64,000 nucleotides of DNA from Spirodela intermedia (lineage: Eukaryota; Streptophyta; Magnoliopsida; Alismatales; Araceae), in the NCBI GenBank assembly GCA_902729315.2, contig LR746276.1, forward strand, positions 2,310,169 to 2,374,168, in the 5' to 3' direction. Position numbers and translations under genes: made by a program. The notes under the pieces were generated by a model that did no database searches, had not been told where the DNA came from, and saw only the letters and a list, made by a program, of their open reading frames with translations. Shown here one piece after another: positions 50,755-63,124 of the stretch (the stretch's first letter is position 1; every line of letters begins with the position of its first letter).

Positions 50755-51679
50755 GCAGAGTCTTCACCAAAATGGTAGATGATATCACCTTGGGCACACT
50801 CTTCTCAGCTCCATAGAGAGAGAGAGAGAGAATCTTTCTTCTATCAACCCAAGTAAGAGCTTGCTGAATATCTCCCCAAAAGTTTTCGTGTTTTTTGTAG
50901 TGTCAATGTAATTCATTAGTCGAGGTCACTGCCAACAAAGAAAAAAAGATGCCCATTGATCCTCACTACCTCGTTGGGCACATTTCATAATCCCCAGCTT
51001 CTTGACGTGTATGAGGAGGCATTGCCCAGGTCTCAAAAAAGAAATAAATATGATCACTGAAGAGAGAAGTTTTTCTTGTTAGTGTTCTTCACTTCCCCTT
51101 CATTCTATTTATCGTCTGTTATAATTCCCAGCTTTTCCATAGTTTTTGGCATGCTGTAATCACAAGCTGATCGTTTCATTTATCATCTATGATAATTCTC
51201 AGCTCCTGAGAGAGGGGGGGGGGGGGAATCAGTCCAGCCCTCAGAAACAAAAGACGGGCACTGATCAGAGAATAGCTGAGACCACAGCTTATGGCCTGTT
51301 AGCATTGTTCACAGCCTCGTCGGTCAATTTGCAGGAATACTGTGGCAGCTGCTGTCTTCAGGGCCTTGTTTCTGGTGTTATAGACTGGATTTTGGCTGGC
51401 AGGGCGAGATACATGCCAGGGATGAGAAGGATGCAAGAGGGAGAATAACCGTCAATTAGCATCCCATTGAATGGATAAAGGCTTCGTCTTCGAGTGGTGA
51501 TTGCTGGAGTACAGAAAAGGAAATAAAAAGATTGCCTTCTGCTGTCGTAACAGTGGTCTTGCAGGATTTTCTCCCCTGAATTGATTCAAGAAAGTCAGAA
51601 CCATCTGATGACTTTGAAGAGTTGACTGGAGAAATTTACAAGGGTAGAGAGACGAGAGCCTACCAAAAGAGTCGGTAAC
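50755..51679. other. Tail-to-tail region between the small gene and COA5
   Basis: Contains the 3' ends of both convergent genes. A short imperfect duplication, TTTATCRTCTRTKATAATTC plus YCAGCT, occurs at about 51107 and 51179. A 12-13 base G run lies at about 51215. No further gene is visible. Confidence 0.5.
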
Positions 51680-54600
51680 TCAATACCCCTTGTTCCCACG
51701 AATCCGAGCCCTCATGTCGACCTGGTACGATGGAGGAATTCAGAAGAAATTTTCTCTGAGAAGAATCTCTGAGAGACGGAGAGCTTCAAGCCATGAACCA
51801 TTTAAATGTAAGTGGTTATGAGCAATGGGGCTCTTCGTATTTAACATCAAGTGCATATGCCCAACATCAAGTGGGAGATCATTGCGAATACAAACCCAAA
51901 AGGAAGCGAGATATAAATTAATCACCCATGATAAATATTTAAGTGGTTTTGAAGCTATAATTGGTATGTTGAAGAGAAAAAACAGACAGAAAGATTGTAA
52001 GGAGTCAATGGACCTTCTGTTGAGGCATTCGCCTCCTCTCTCAAGATCCCAACTAGCATGTGAACAAGATACTAATGGTCGGTGGGAGATCACGGCCCTG
52101 TCAATTGACAATGGGCTGTTACGCCATGCAAAGGTCAACCCGCTTAGGCCGGAACTAGGTGACGGAGCGCAGAGGTGGTTGACCAGTCGGAGCACAGGAT
52201 GAAGACCGTGATGGCTATAAGAAGAACCCCCGGGACACTATGGATTGGTAGTGAGTTATTTTGAGTCCTATATCTCCAAATCGAGAAGTGGAGATTAGCC
52301 ATTTCGAATCGGCTCCCTTGGAAGGTTCCCCTGGGGTCCTCTCCATCTATCCTTTCCCCTGTTCTTCTCTGTTATCTTCCCCATTCGCTCATGTCTTCTT
52401 CTGTAAACAGACCAATACATCCATTACTCTCTCTCTCTCTCCCCCTCCTCTCTACGCCAGGTCCAGGGCTCCATCTGATCTTCAAAGGGTCTACCAGCCT
52501 GAGCTGCAGTAAAATGAAAACTTGGTCTGACTCAGCCCTACTTGTGTGGTTAGGCAATTTTGCTGGCTTACAGGGTCCATTGACATGCATCTTTCTCAGA
52601 TCTCAAAGAACCGGTTAGGGCCCCCCAACAATGCCATCCTTTCATTTTCTCTCTAGTTCATCCTTGATTTTCATGGCTACACAATACAGTTCAAGTTTAT
52701 GCTTCATGATTCAGCTGAGCTCAAACCAGTGCAGAAGTCATGTTTATGCTTCTTGACAAAGATGCATCAGAAAATATTAGGTTCACCTCTGTTTGCATCA
52801 CAAAAGGTCGTCTCACGAATTAAGATGTTAAAATTTTCAGCAAGGTATTACAGTAAAAAACGACCCATGAATGCCCGCTGAAGATAAGAGTTGTTGCAAA
52901 ACTTAACCAATTTCGGAACTCTATCAGGCAATGGCCAGTTCACCAAAGCACTGGAAGATAAGCTTAGAAACAGTAGGTAGGGATGGTTCCATCGTTGAAA
53001 GGTACTTGGCTAGATACAGTCCAGCCTAATCTCGCAGTGACAGGGGAGCTGCCAGGAGTGAAGAAAGAAACCTAAAAGAGCATGCTCTTCTCTTAGTTCT
53101 GTGCCCACCCCCCACCAGCTGAAAACAGGTCGCACTAGGTGTGCCTGGCCCCAATCCTGATCAGATTGCAGCTGGCGAATTCGGGGATCTGATCTGATTT
53201 TCCCATATGATGTATATCATTTCAGGGACAAATCTAAGTATGTGACACATTGAATTGTGTTAGTTGCAACAGTATTGTCCCTTTCAACAAAGGAGGTGGT
53301 GCAGCTCTGCAAGACCCTAGTTATTGAATATCTGTGCCCAAACTTATAAGAGCAACAGCTTCGACCTATGTAGAATAGAAGAAAAAAGGGTTAAGAACCA
53401 GAGGGGTCCCATAACAGAAGGGTTCCAGAGGATGATTGATCCTATTAGGGCTATTTACAAAGTGTAGAGGAATCTTTTCGGGTAAGGTGATGCTAATTTG
53501 TATTGTTTTCAGTTCATGATATTTTCCACAGACATCAGAATTGAACCCTACGGCAGAGGATCTGATATCAAAAAGCGGAAAAAGAACTTTGAAACAAATT
53601 AATAAAAATTAAGGAATATGCTGAAGAACAATAATAGGAATTAAATAAAATTGTGTGAAATTGTGCCTAAAGATATTGTATGCAACGAAATGTATGATGA
53701 GTAGCACTTAATTCCGTCCACAGTCTTTGGTAGACTCTGAACAACCTCTGTTTGCAGAGATTATTGTCAAAGACCCAAGAGAGCGCTACTTTGCCTGGTT
53801 CTCTGTTTGGAGGGGATACAAAATACATAATTTTCTCTCGAAATTTTGCTTCAAGGAATTCCACAAATTAACCATTAAAATAATCTGTTTCTTATGGGAT
53901 TAGAACTGAAGTTTTGACATCTTTGAAAGAGAAGACCGCACCAAAGTTCACATAGTTTTCCCATTTGGTTTGAGGGATATGACTGGACTTAGTTGAATGA
54001 CGGAGTCCTTAGCTGAATGGCTAACTAGCAGCCATAAGAATGAAGCTAGTTGTTGACACATGCGACCAAGATTGGACTGGCATACATAGGACGCTGCATT
54101 CCCAGGAGTTAATCCAATTTCCGCTTAACGTAAGAGATTTCTGGAGGCTATGTAGGATAGACAGTACCGTCCAGAAAAGACAGGCAAATGGCTGGACTAG
54201 TATAATGTATTAAAAAAGATCAACATTGTAAAAGATAGTCAACTTTAAGGGCATACTGGTTCATCAACAACTGATATTGTGATTGATAACTGGATTCTTT
54301 TACAAGGCGCTCAAGGTTCCATTCCTAACTAGCGCATTTGATCAGTATGGCCCACATGTCAGGGTGTTAAAAAAATTGCCTACACATGATAGGACGTCTT
54401 CTGATAATACCATATTAAAAGAAACGGGTTAAATCATGTGATTTAATATCTCGGTCTTATCAGACTTAACAATTAATTGATTGTGAAATAGGCGCCCCAA
54501 TTCTTTATCATAGTTTCAGAAATTCGAATTTCACGATTGGGTTTGGCCCCCTATTTGTGTTATTCACGTACCAAAGCCATTAAGAGACGACCTGCAGTAA

Positions 54601-56636
54601 AGCTGTTAAGATTAATCCATCTTCCGTAAAGCACATCAAAAATAGCGTTCCACCAATGATAATTTTTTGACTTCTTATGCCAAAGGCCTCATCAAAATCT
54701 AGCTTTGCTGTGCCACATTTTGAATGTTGGGGGCTATGGTGATGGATCACCTTGTAAGCCGCCATAATGTTTTCTGAAACATATATTCGTCACATTACAG
54801 CCGATAAATTGCTATCAGCTAATCTCTACATCACGCTTTTTAAGCAGTTTGTAATGTCTTCATAACAATTTTATAACCAGTCAAGAGACTTACAGTTCTA
54901 AACTCTGCCACTTGCTCAGCCGGTTCTTATTTAGGTAGTAGGTTAACAAATGGGTCATTCAAGTGTTTGATGCATACGGGACCTTTTCTGAAACTCCTCT
55001 ATCTCATCCATAAGATCATGTTTCAGAATGTTCCAACAGCACAGATGGAAACCTAAGGAAAACCAATCCGTTCCTGAGGATTTATTAGCATTTGTACAAA
55101 ATACCACCTCTTTTATTTCTCTCATGGGAAATGGTTAGATAAATCCTGTAGCATATCATTCATCAAAATAGTTCCGAAAACTTATTTAAGAAAGAAGAAA
55201 TATCGAAACCTAAAATTGAAGAAAATATTTGACCATTATCTACGAAGAATATGAAAAGTTTTTTTAAATCAGATGAACCCACTTCTTGAATGGCCATTAT
55301 CTTATCTACAATCAAGAATGAACTCACAGATATCCCAATACTGGTGGCAATTAGCATTGATAAAGAATATCCTAGATCTACATGGAAGTCTAAGCCTATA
55401 CATCCAAGAATCAACCGTTAGAACCATTCCCTACCCTTTAAAATGCATCAAAGAACACCAATGAAAGTTTGCATGGCCTTTCAACAGCTGTGGATTTATT
55501 TATTACACAACAAGGATGTGTTCAACGTTTTAGGATGGTGTTCATGTTGCACTAACAGATGGCTTTTTAGAAACTGTAAGGTGCCTCATTGCCCCAATAG
55601 GAGTTCAATGAGAGGAATCGTCGATCACCCTAGTAAATTTAAGTTAGTTAATGAGAAATTTAATAGAGATAGATGGACACAGACACACCAGAACAAATAA
55701 CTCAACAAATTTTGGCGGCTTATATTCAGCAACTTAAGCAAAATTTCTTCTTTTCCGAGCCCAAAGTAATCAGCAATCTTTGAAGACTGAGGAAATCTTC
55801 AAAGGTAGTTACCTTTCAGCGGACAGTGATATGTGTTCACTTAAATATAAAAAATTCCAGAACTAGAAAAGATAATAACTTGCCTGGCCTCTTTTGCAAT
55901 TGAAGTATGTCTCCCTCAGACCCACACACTCACTTGTAATAAGTGGGACTTTCTCTCCAGCACATTCTCTGTAAGATCGCTTCTGCTCCTAAAGAAAATG
56001 AAAACAGTAAAACACAGGAGAAATTGCATGGCTACTAATGAAACAGGCCCAACATGGAGTAACAATAAAGGCGTGTCGAAATCTTCAAACCTAAGTATAA
56101 AGCAATGGACAACTGTGGTGATTATTGTGCATCTTAGACATGTTTCTAGTTTACACTGGATCAGACACTTCTCTGTTGGTTCCTTCATGCATTCTTAGAA
56201 GAATCTTCTAGCTTCGTGGCCCATCTTTAGAAGCCTACCACACTCTCGAGAAGACGCCAGGCCCGCACCATCGAAGAAACTGACTCCTCAACATACTTAT
56301 TTTTTCTCGCTTACTTTCACCGCGATCGCGGAGTTGGTGTTCTAATCGTCTTTCTCCCTTCTATATTTGCCCAGGGAAAACAAAAAACCTCACATCTGCC
56401 GCAGGAAAACAGCGCAGAATGGGAAATAAGCAGCGAAAAACTTATAGTGGTGGCAACCAGAAAGTCCGAGCGCAGTGAGAAGTCGGCACTAGGGATTGGC
56501 GAGTTCTCCCGCAGAAATCAAACCCAGCGGCGGGACTCACGAAGGTGACGGAGAAAAGCCATTATACCTTGACGCAAGGAGTCTCGCTGAGGCACTTGAT
56601 CAGCTCCATTGCGAGCCCCTTGCACGACTTCGCCAT
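51680..56636 (-). CDS. COA5: Cytochrome c oxidase assembly factor 5 (COA5/PET191), twin CX9C protein
   Basis: Exons, in transcript order: 56568-56636, 55884-55988 and 51680-51721, giving 71 residues, the normal family length. MAKSCKGLAMELIKCLSE starts the protein. Cysteines form C5-X9-C15, C21-X10-C32 and C44-X9-C54, the arrangement of the PET191 family, which is oxidised in the mitochondrial intermembrane space and needed for complex IV assembly. Exon 2 encodes SYRECAGEK and CVGLRETYFNCKRGQ. Exon 3 is only 14 codons (VDMRARIRGNKGY). Exon 2 ends in CAG followed by gcaagt, a GC-AG intron; the GT four bases on would break the frame. Intron 2 is 4.16 kb and holds a LINE relic in the same orientation. 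A minus-strand TATATAA-like box lies about 80 bp before the ATG. Confidence 0.93.
51722..54300. other. COA5 intron 2, downstream part: no recognised feature
   Basis: ORFs at 51740-52195 (-), 52261-52512 (+) and 53667-53864 (-) resemble nothing I know and show no splice pattern. A short CT tract lies at about 52430. Confidence 0.5.
54560..55450 (-). mobile_element. Decayed LINE reverse-transcriptase relic in COA5 intron 2
   Basis: Minus-strand fragments follow plant LINE order. DPFVNLLPK, then EFRTVSLLTGYKIVMKTLQ (about 54950-54840) match the ATFV.LIPK and DFRPISL..YKI.AKVL blocks. ISENIMAAYKVIHHH or its frame-equivalent (about 54770), then CGTAKLDFDEAFGI (about 54710), match the ISDNI..AYE and KLDMSKAYDR blocks. 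Stops and frameshifts are frequent. Ends are undefined. Confidence 0.6.
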
Positions 56637-58090
56637 CGTCCACTCCCTCCCACCTGACAGAAGGTAAAAGGAGGTTAACAAATAATCGGCTAGAACATGG
56701 AAAATGAAACCCTTTTTATATAAACACGCCTCGATATAATTTTTCTTTAAAAAAATCATTTGATTTTATCCAATTTAATAATAAATTTGAAAATCTCCAT
56801 AATTTTCATCCCAACTTTAGCAGGCATATACGATAATTATATTATATATATTCCCAAATTTAGATAATAGTATCTTTATTATTCTGTTATCCCTTTTAGT
56901 CTCCACTTACTAATTGTACTTATTTTTTAATTGTACCTTGAATTTAATATGAATTTAATTTCCATTTTAAAATTTCTTGCATTTCCTAAATCAAGAAATC
57001 CCACACCAAAATTTTAAGTAGAATTGCATTTTTCAAATAAAATTGTTGCACTTTTTCACCACCCAAATTGGATGAAATGCATAGTATCAATTATTACAAT
57101 ATCCATTTGTATTGTTCATACAAAGTTATTTGATTTAATAAATATGTATCATTTAAACAGAAGTATGAATGAATATTATAATTTTTTATAATTTTTTATA
57201 ATAATTATTTAATGACGTTGACTCATCACATTAATCGAAGACAAGACTTCAGCTCTTTTGACAGCTGTCTTTAATGGTCCATCTAGAAGTCACCTATGAG
57301 TCCTTTCCATAAGTAGAGTCATATTGGAATGCATATGAGCAAAAAATAACAATAAAGAAAGATTTTAAAGTCAACTCTGATGATGATTACAAAATCTTTT
57401 ATCATGAGAATGAAAGGTATACAATCAAAGCTGATATTTCTAATTACTCATCAATAAAGTCAATATTTCTGAACAAGGTCACGATTTTTTCAAAGGACTA
57501 ATTCAAAATGCCCTCAATTATAATGACTAAGTGATCACATTATACCAACAAAGAAAATGCACATCATCAATTATTTCCCTTTTTAAGGCCATTATTTATT
57601 AACCAAGACCATCCAATAATTTGAAAAATCTTTTTTTTTTTTTGGTTGGTCAATTTGCTAACACTTTTGTGAAGTGGTGATCCATTTAATTTTAAAGCCT
57701 TAAAGTTATATTTTTTAAAATTTATTGTTCAAGAAAATTGAGATATTTCCTATAAGAAATGTATGAAATGAGCCTTCTACATTAACCTAATTTGACGCAA
57801 TAAACTAAGATCGTGTTTTGTCCAGTAGCCCATGATTGGAAATGTAAAGGGTATTTACGTAATCTCCTTGTATAACATTATATTATTTTTGAATGAAGGA
57901 TATAAAATAATAGTTTTATAAACAGCATACCTAGTCTAAAATATTTTAAGTATTTATTTAATATGGGGAAAATATATGTAACCTATTTGAAAATAGTTTA
58001 TAAATATTATTTGCACTTAGTGACTTGAAGCTCGACGACACGAAAAAGCAAAGTCAAAAGCTCCGACCTTACAAAATTGCCCCTTTTATT
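56637..58090. promoter_or_regulatory. Head-to-head intergenic region between COA5 and PDR2-type genes
   Basis: This AT-rich 1.45 kb spacer must contain both promoters, since COA5 is transcribed leftwards and the ATPase gene rightwards. The COA5 TATA-like box is at about 56714-56724. I could not place one for the other gene. No ORF, RNA gene or TE terminus was recognised. Confidence 0.5.
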
Positions 58091-58435
58091 ATAGGAGAGC
58101 TCGCCGGCTTGAGCTGTAGTCTCTCTCTTATTGTCTCTCGGCCGCCTCCTTCACTGCGCCTTTGAATCGTGAGACGCCGGCGGCGCGGTGGACATCTCCT
58201 CCTTCCGCAGATGCTGCCGCTCCCTGCCGGTCGTTGCCGGCTCTAAGGGAAAATTCTAGCACATACAGTGTTCTGCCTCCCACCGGGTCTCTCTTCTCGA
58301 GGCAACCTCCGCGACTGCTTGCTTCTTTCTTGGTAAATCCGGCGTTAGAGCTCAGCGGCAGACGCTCCTGCAACCGTCTAGCCCTGTCCGTGTCCCGTCG
58401 GCACGAGGCCCGCGACCCCCTATCGAGCAGCTGAG
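58091..58435 (+). other. PDR2: Probable 5' leader exon of the P5A ATPase gene
   Basis: A GC-richer block in AT-rich surroundings ends in GCAGCTGAG followed by gtacgg at 58436. A second leader exon is likely at about 60449-60510 (tgcttttag acceptor; GTTGCAAAG followed by gtgaga). The block is open on both strands, but no protein match was seen, which fits a leader. Confidence 0.45.
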
Positions 58436-60884
58436 GTACGGCCGTCGATCTATATTCTCCCACGCACATTAACTTAGATCTTATGAGAGTCGATGATCCA
58501 TTGCAATATTAAATGAAAAATATGAGTGCTTTTTCATGTTTGATCGGGATTATCTAGCTTTAAATTTCTCATTTAGGTTGATAGGGCTTCTTTGACCTCG
58601 GACTTGCCTTGGGAGCATTCTGAACTCGAGTCAAAATGGTTTCTAACTTGCACAATTTGGAGTCCGTTATTCAATTTACGAATTTGGTTCAAATTTTTGA
58701 AATAGAGAGTTGATGAGGCTCGTTATCCTTCGGGTAAATTTCAAAATGACTCGCAGAAATGTTGACTCTGATGATCCAACAAATAGGATGACATTTTCAG
58801 TTCTCTCGCTCATGTGAATTTGATGATTGCTAGGCACTTAGCTTCGCAGGACTCGATGGAAATACTTTCCTTCAAATGTAATAATTCAACTTTGTAAATA
58901 ATTGTTTCAAATGTATTTTATGAAATAACAGGAATGAGGCTAATCTCTTTCATCCTTTCTCTCTTAAAAGCGAGTAGGGTGGAGCTTTATTTTATGACAA
59001 CTAATATGCTGTGATACATTAGGTTTTTAAACAAGTTTTGGTTACTTGAGTAGATTTGGAGACCCTCACAAGGTCGAGCATTGTGGCATTTCCATTGCCA
59101 GAGAGACAACGGAAATTGTCCTAAATGGGAATCCGATCGTATATTGTTGGAAAAATACACTTAAATAATGTGTTTCCTTGGGAGCTCAACATATTTGCAT
59201 TTGGCTGATCATTCTCATCATAGATTGGGTGCTGCGTCTTCGAATTTTTTTGTTAAATTCTTTTAGGTATGATATACTAATTTACATGCTTATCCATTTA
59301 TAATGTGAGTTGTGGCAAGCATTTCCTCTTTAACCCTTGATGGCCCATAGCAGTCTATTTCTGCATGTAGTGTCCTCCTAAATACTGGAGAACATAACAT
59401 CCTTAGAGAAAAATGGCTAGGTTTTTTTATTGCGCTGTGCTGGGAGGATTCTGGTGTTCAAGAATCAGAGAGAACTTAGAATACAAATAGTCTGGAAGAC
59501 CGAAGATCTCTGTCATCTACTTGCTGAACGTTCATTGCAGATTTCAGATTTAGACTTGTAGAAGTTAACATGGGAAACAGGAGTCATGCTCACGGTTTTA
59601 TCACCCTGCTTCACAATCATCGATTTAAGAATTTCATCTCCTTTGAAAGTGAATGTCTTGCTGTGGAGAACTTAACGTGATCTCTTGATTGTGACAAACT
59701 AGATCTTCTTTTGAATAGGATAGCCACCTCATGCGGCCAATGTAAAGAAATGGAGGATGTGAACCACTTTTTCTTATGATTCTCCAAACGCCAGATTGTG
59801 ACAAGGATCACGTATCACCTTCTAGAAGCTCTAGAGGAGATAGGGAGGGGCTGAGAGTTTAATATTTTTATCATGGTACAACACTTACAAAAAGAAGTCC
59901 ATGGCCACTTACAAAAATGTTCCCTACCTGTATACAAATAGTATTCTATGGCGACTTACAGAAATATTCCTTAGCTGTATGTCCTGTCCTTCGATAATGC
60001 TGCATTTCCATTGTGCACAGATCAGTAAGCATACGCCTCCATAATATTTGTTGATGTTGAAGGTTTTGTTTCGAGTTGTAAGGCATAAGGACAATGTCTT
60101 TTGTGTACTAAGGCATACCTTTCTTAATCCATTAAATGGAAGGTGCGTGGATATTTGGGCTGTTTCTTTTGCCATTTCGAGGGACTTATTGCCAATCTCT
60201 GGTCAGTTTTGACTATCGAGTCCTACTACTTTCTCACTCTGTCTCTTGTGACACTTCAGCACATTGTCTTATCGATAGTCAGTAAATTCCGTTCGGTTCT
60301 TCCTCTCTGAATACCAATGCAGGATTTTCTTTCCTTGGTAGTTATCTGAGGTTGTTTTTTAGACTTTCTAAATTTTAATTGATTCTGTAGAAAATTTCCT
60401 GCTAGCTTTGAATATCAGATACTTTTATTGCTCTCTCCTGCTTTTAGGACCTCCAGTCTTATCCATATTTATTATGTCATCTTATCGGGAACCATGTTGT
60501 AGTTGCAAAGGTGAGAAGTCAAGTCCTGAATTCTATCATATATTTCTAATAATAGAGAACATAAAATGAGAGTATGTTAAAATCGGGATATATGTGATAA
60601 TTTCTCTTTGTATCATATATGCCCATTATGTGAACATTTTTTTCCCATTTGGATCTTGTACTCAGAAATGCATCCACTTCTTAGTTATGATGTTTCTATG
60701 TTTTTTTAATGCTTTTCAATTTCATGACGTAGACGTTTTGTTTAATTTTCTTTTTTCATCCACCAATTTTTTCATGGGCAATGGAATGATGAAATGATGT
60801 TTTTCATGTTTAGTGTACGTGGTTGATAGGTGAGACTGTTAGTTGCTTCAAGGTCATAATAGTTGAAGGCATTGGAGGGGCAAG
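58436..60884 (+). other. 5'-UTR intron region of the P5A ATPase gene
   Basis: Mostly T-rich intron-like sequence with the candidate leader exon at 60449-60510. I see no coding feature. The exact acceptor before the ATG at 60885 is uncertain, with AG candidates at about 60830, 60843 and 60851. Confidence 0.4.
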
Positions 60885-63124
60885 ATGCCGAAGTTTCATG
60901 TTGGTGGGAAAGTAGTAGAAGGGATTGACTTGCTGAAGAGGAGACACTGGACCTTGCGCCTGGATGCGTGGCCATTTGCCATCCTCTATGTTGCTTGGCT
61001 ATTCACAGTGGTTCCAAGTATAGATATTACTGACGCTATTATTGTTCTCGGTGGACTTCTGGTTTCTCATATTCTGGTGCTGCTTTTTACTGCTTGGTCA
61101 GTGGATTTCAGGTGTTTTGTCCAGTTCAATAAGGTACAATCATGACCCTTGTTTCAGGATTATTGTTCATCAAATTAAGTATGGCTAATTGACAGTTGGT
61201 GTCGGGTATATTATAAGATATCTCCTCTGTAAATACCACACTGTGTTGCTCATTGCACTTTTCTTTGCTGTAAAAGTTACATTTTCACCTGCTATTCATA
61301 AGGGTTTAATGAGATTCGGGCCTCATGAGTAATTTATTCAGGCTTTTAGAATAGTGAAAATCATAAAAGTCAAAGCCGTCTGGTTAGTTAGGATTTTATT
61401 TGGAGTCATTACCATGGGATCCATGAAACTGAATTTTCGTATGTTGTTTTTTTCGTAGGCTGACTAAGGCACAAATTTTACTTTGATTACTGTTTCAATG
61501 CTAGGTTGAAGCTGTCCACCTTGCAGATGCGTGCAAAGTAACCCCTGCTAAATTTTCTGGTTCTAAGGAAATAGTTCCACTCCTCTTTCGTAAGCCTGTA
61601 AGTGCTATTTTTCCCTATTATGCGACAAGTTTTCTTCAGATTTTATACGATTTACATAAATGACCAGTGACACAATCTAGATCCAAGTGGTGATTTTGTA
61701 AGTCAAATATATACGCTAGAAAGTTTCAGTTATGCTTCATATGGAGACCGAAGTCAAACTTACATGAATCTTGACTGGTAGAAAAAAAATTATGCTTGGA
61801 ATTTCAACATACACATTAAACATTTTGCTCCAAAAGTTTATCGTTCTTTGTAACATCCAAGTGTCAGTGAATCACATTTGATCTCACTTTGTGGTTCGGA
61901 TATCTGCAAGGTGCTTGAGGCCTTATTTATGTTAAAGATGGCACCTTTACCTTTTGTGAACAAACTATTTGACTATGAATCTCAAAAAACTTTGCTAAAT
62001 TATGTACTCATCTTAAAAGGAATTTGAGGTTCAGAATTTGTGCTATGCAATTCATTTATAATGCAACTGAGTGATGTATAACCATGAGTCCCAAGGCAGG
62101 ATGCAGAAGCCATAGTACGAGATGCTAAAGTGTCTAAATAAATATTTTTGATGGGGTGACTCTAATAAGCCTTGAGTGTGGATGATGAATATCATTAGAT
62201 TTTATTTATTAAATAGTTAATAAAGAGTTGGATTCGCTGATACTATTCATTCCGAATTTAAATCTGTAAATACATAAGTAATACATCGACCTGGAGTTGT
62301 ACTTTGTGTAATAATCTAGTGTTGTACACCTGTATTGTGATGGACATCTTGTAATATGGTTTCCATTCACTTCCTGAACTTTCAATCACAATTTGTGTGC
62401 TGAAAAGAGCATTCTAGAGTGTAACTTTATCAATGACTAGAACTACTATCATAAGGTTGTACGTACTTTGCTGACATAGATAAGTACTGGCGGACATACA
62501 GGCCAGACATGGAAATTATTAAAAAAAATACTCCATGCAGAGGAAGGATATGCACATATTTACTGGTACATGTAAGAATGAAATCATTAAAGTTCGTCAC
62601 AGGTTATTGGATAGTTGAGTATGGGTATTTTCAAAGCGCTGAAATCTCATTTTAACGGCTAAATTGAGTGTATTAATAGCGACTGAAATAATAAGATGCA
62701 ACTTTATTATATCCTCTGATTTTTCTTCATTTTCGCGAGATAGATAAATATACGTTCCTTATGAATTAGAAATTGTATTCTAAAAACTGTTTAGTTTGCT
62801 TTTCCCAGACCTGATGCAAAGTTCTTATACACAGAATAGCAACCTTGTTCCCCGTTCTGTTGTGTAGCTTGTATCTCTCTTGTATTTAGTAGATGAGCTT
62901 TTCTTTTTCGGGTCCTTTTTTGTCTAGTTGGCAGGTTCTTCGGCAGGGGATGGAGAAGAAATTTATTTTGACTTCAGAAAGCAGCACTTCATTTTTTCAA
63001 AGGAAGGAGTTTTTTGTAAACTCCCTTACCCTACGAAAGAGACATTTGGGTATTATCTGAGGAACACTGGACATGGATCTGAAGCCAAAGTTACTGCTGC
63101 AGCTGAGAAATGGGGAAGAAATGC
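60885..63124 (+). CDS. PDR2: P5A-type ATPase (PDR2/SPF1 type), N-terminal part, truncated by window edge
   Basis: Exons 60885-61133, 61505-61597 and 62928-63124 are in phase and encode the first 179 residues plus two bases of the next codon. The remaining exons lie beyond 64000. The protein starts MPKFHVGGKVVEGIDLL. Two membrane segments follow, at about 28-46 (WPFAILYVAWLF) and 51-70 (AIIVLGGLLVSHILVLLF), then the P5A N-terminal blocks ACKVTPAKFSGSKEIVPL and YFDFRKQHFIFSKEG, and then LPYPTKETFGYYL. In this family the ER-resident P-type ATPase extracts mis-inserted transmembrane proteins. Arabidopsis PDR2 is also needed for root meristem responses to low phosphate. The catalytic DKTGT site lies in the missing part. 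The start follows the family's N-terminus, with no further ATG in frame nearby. Confidence 0.94.

Noticed and set aside
51740-52195. 151-codon minus-strand ORF in COA5 intron 2
   Set aside because: No recognisable domain, lies inside an intron and has no supporting splice or promoter signals.
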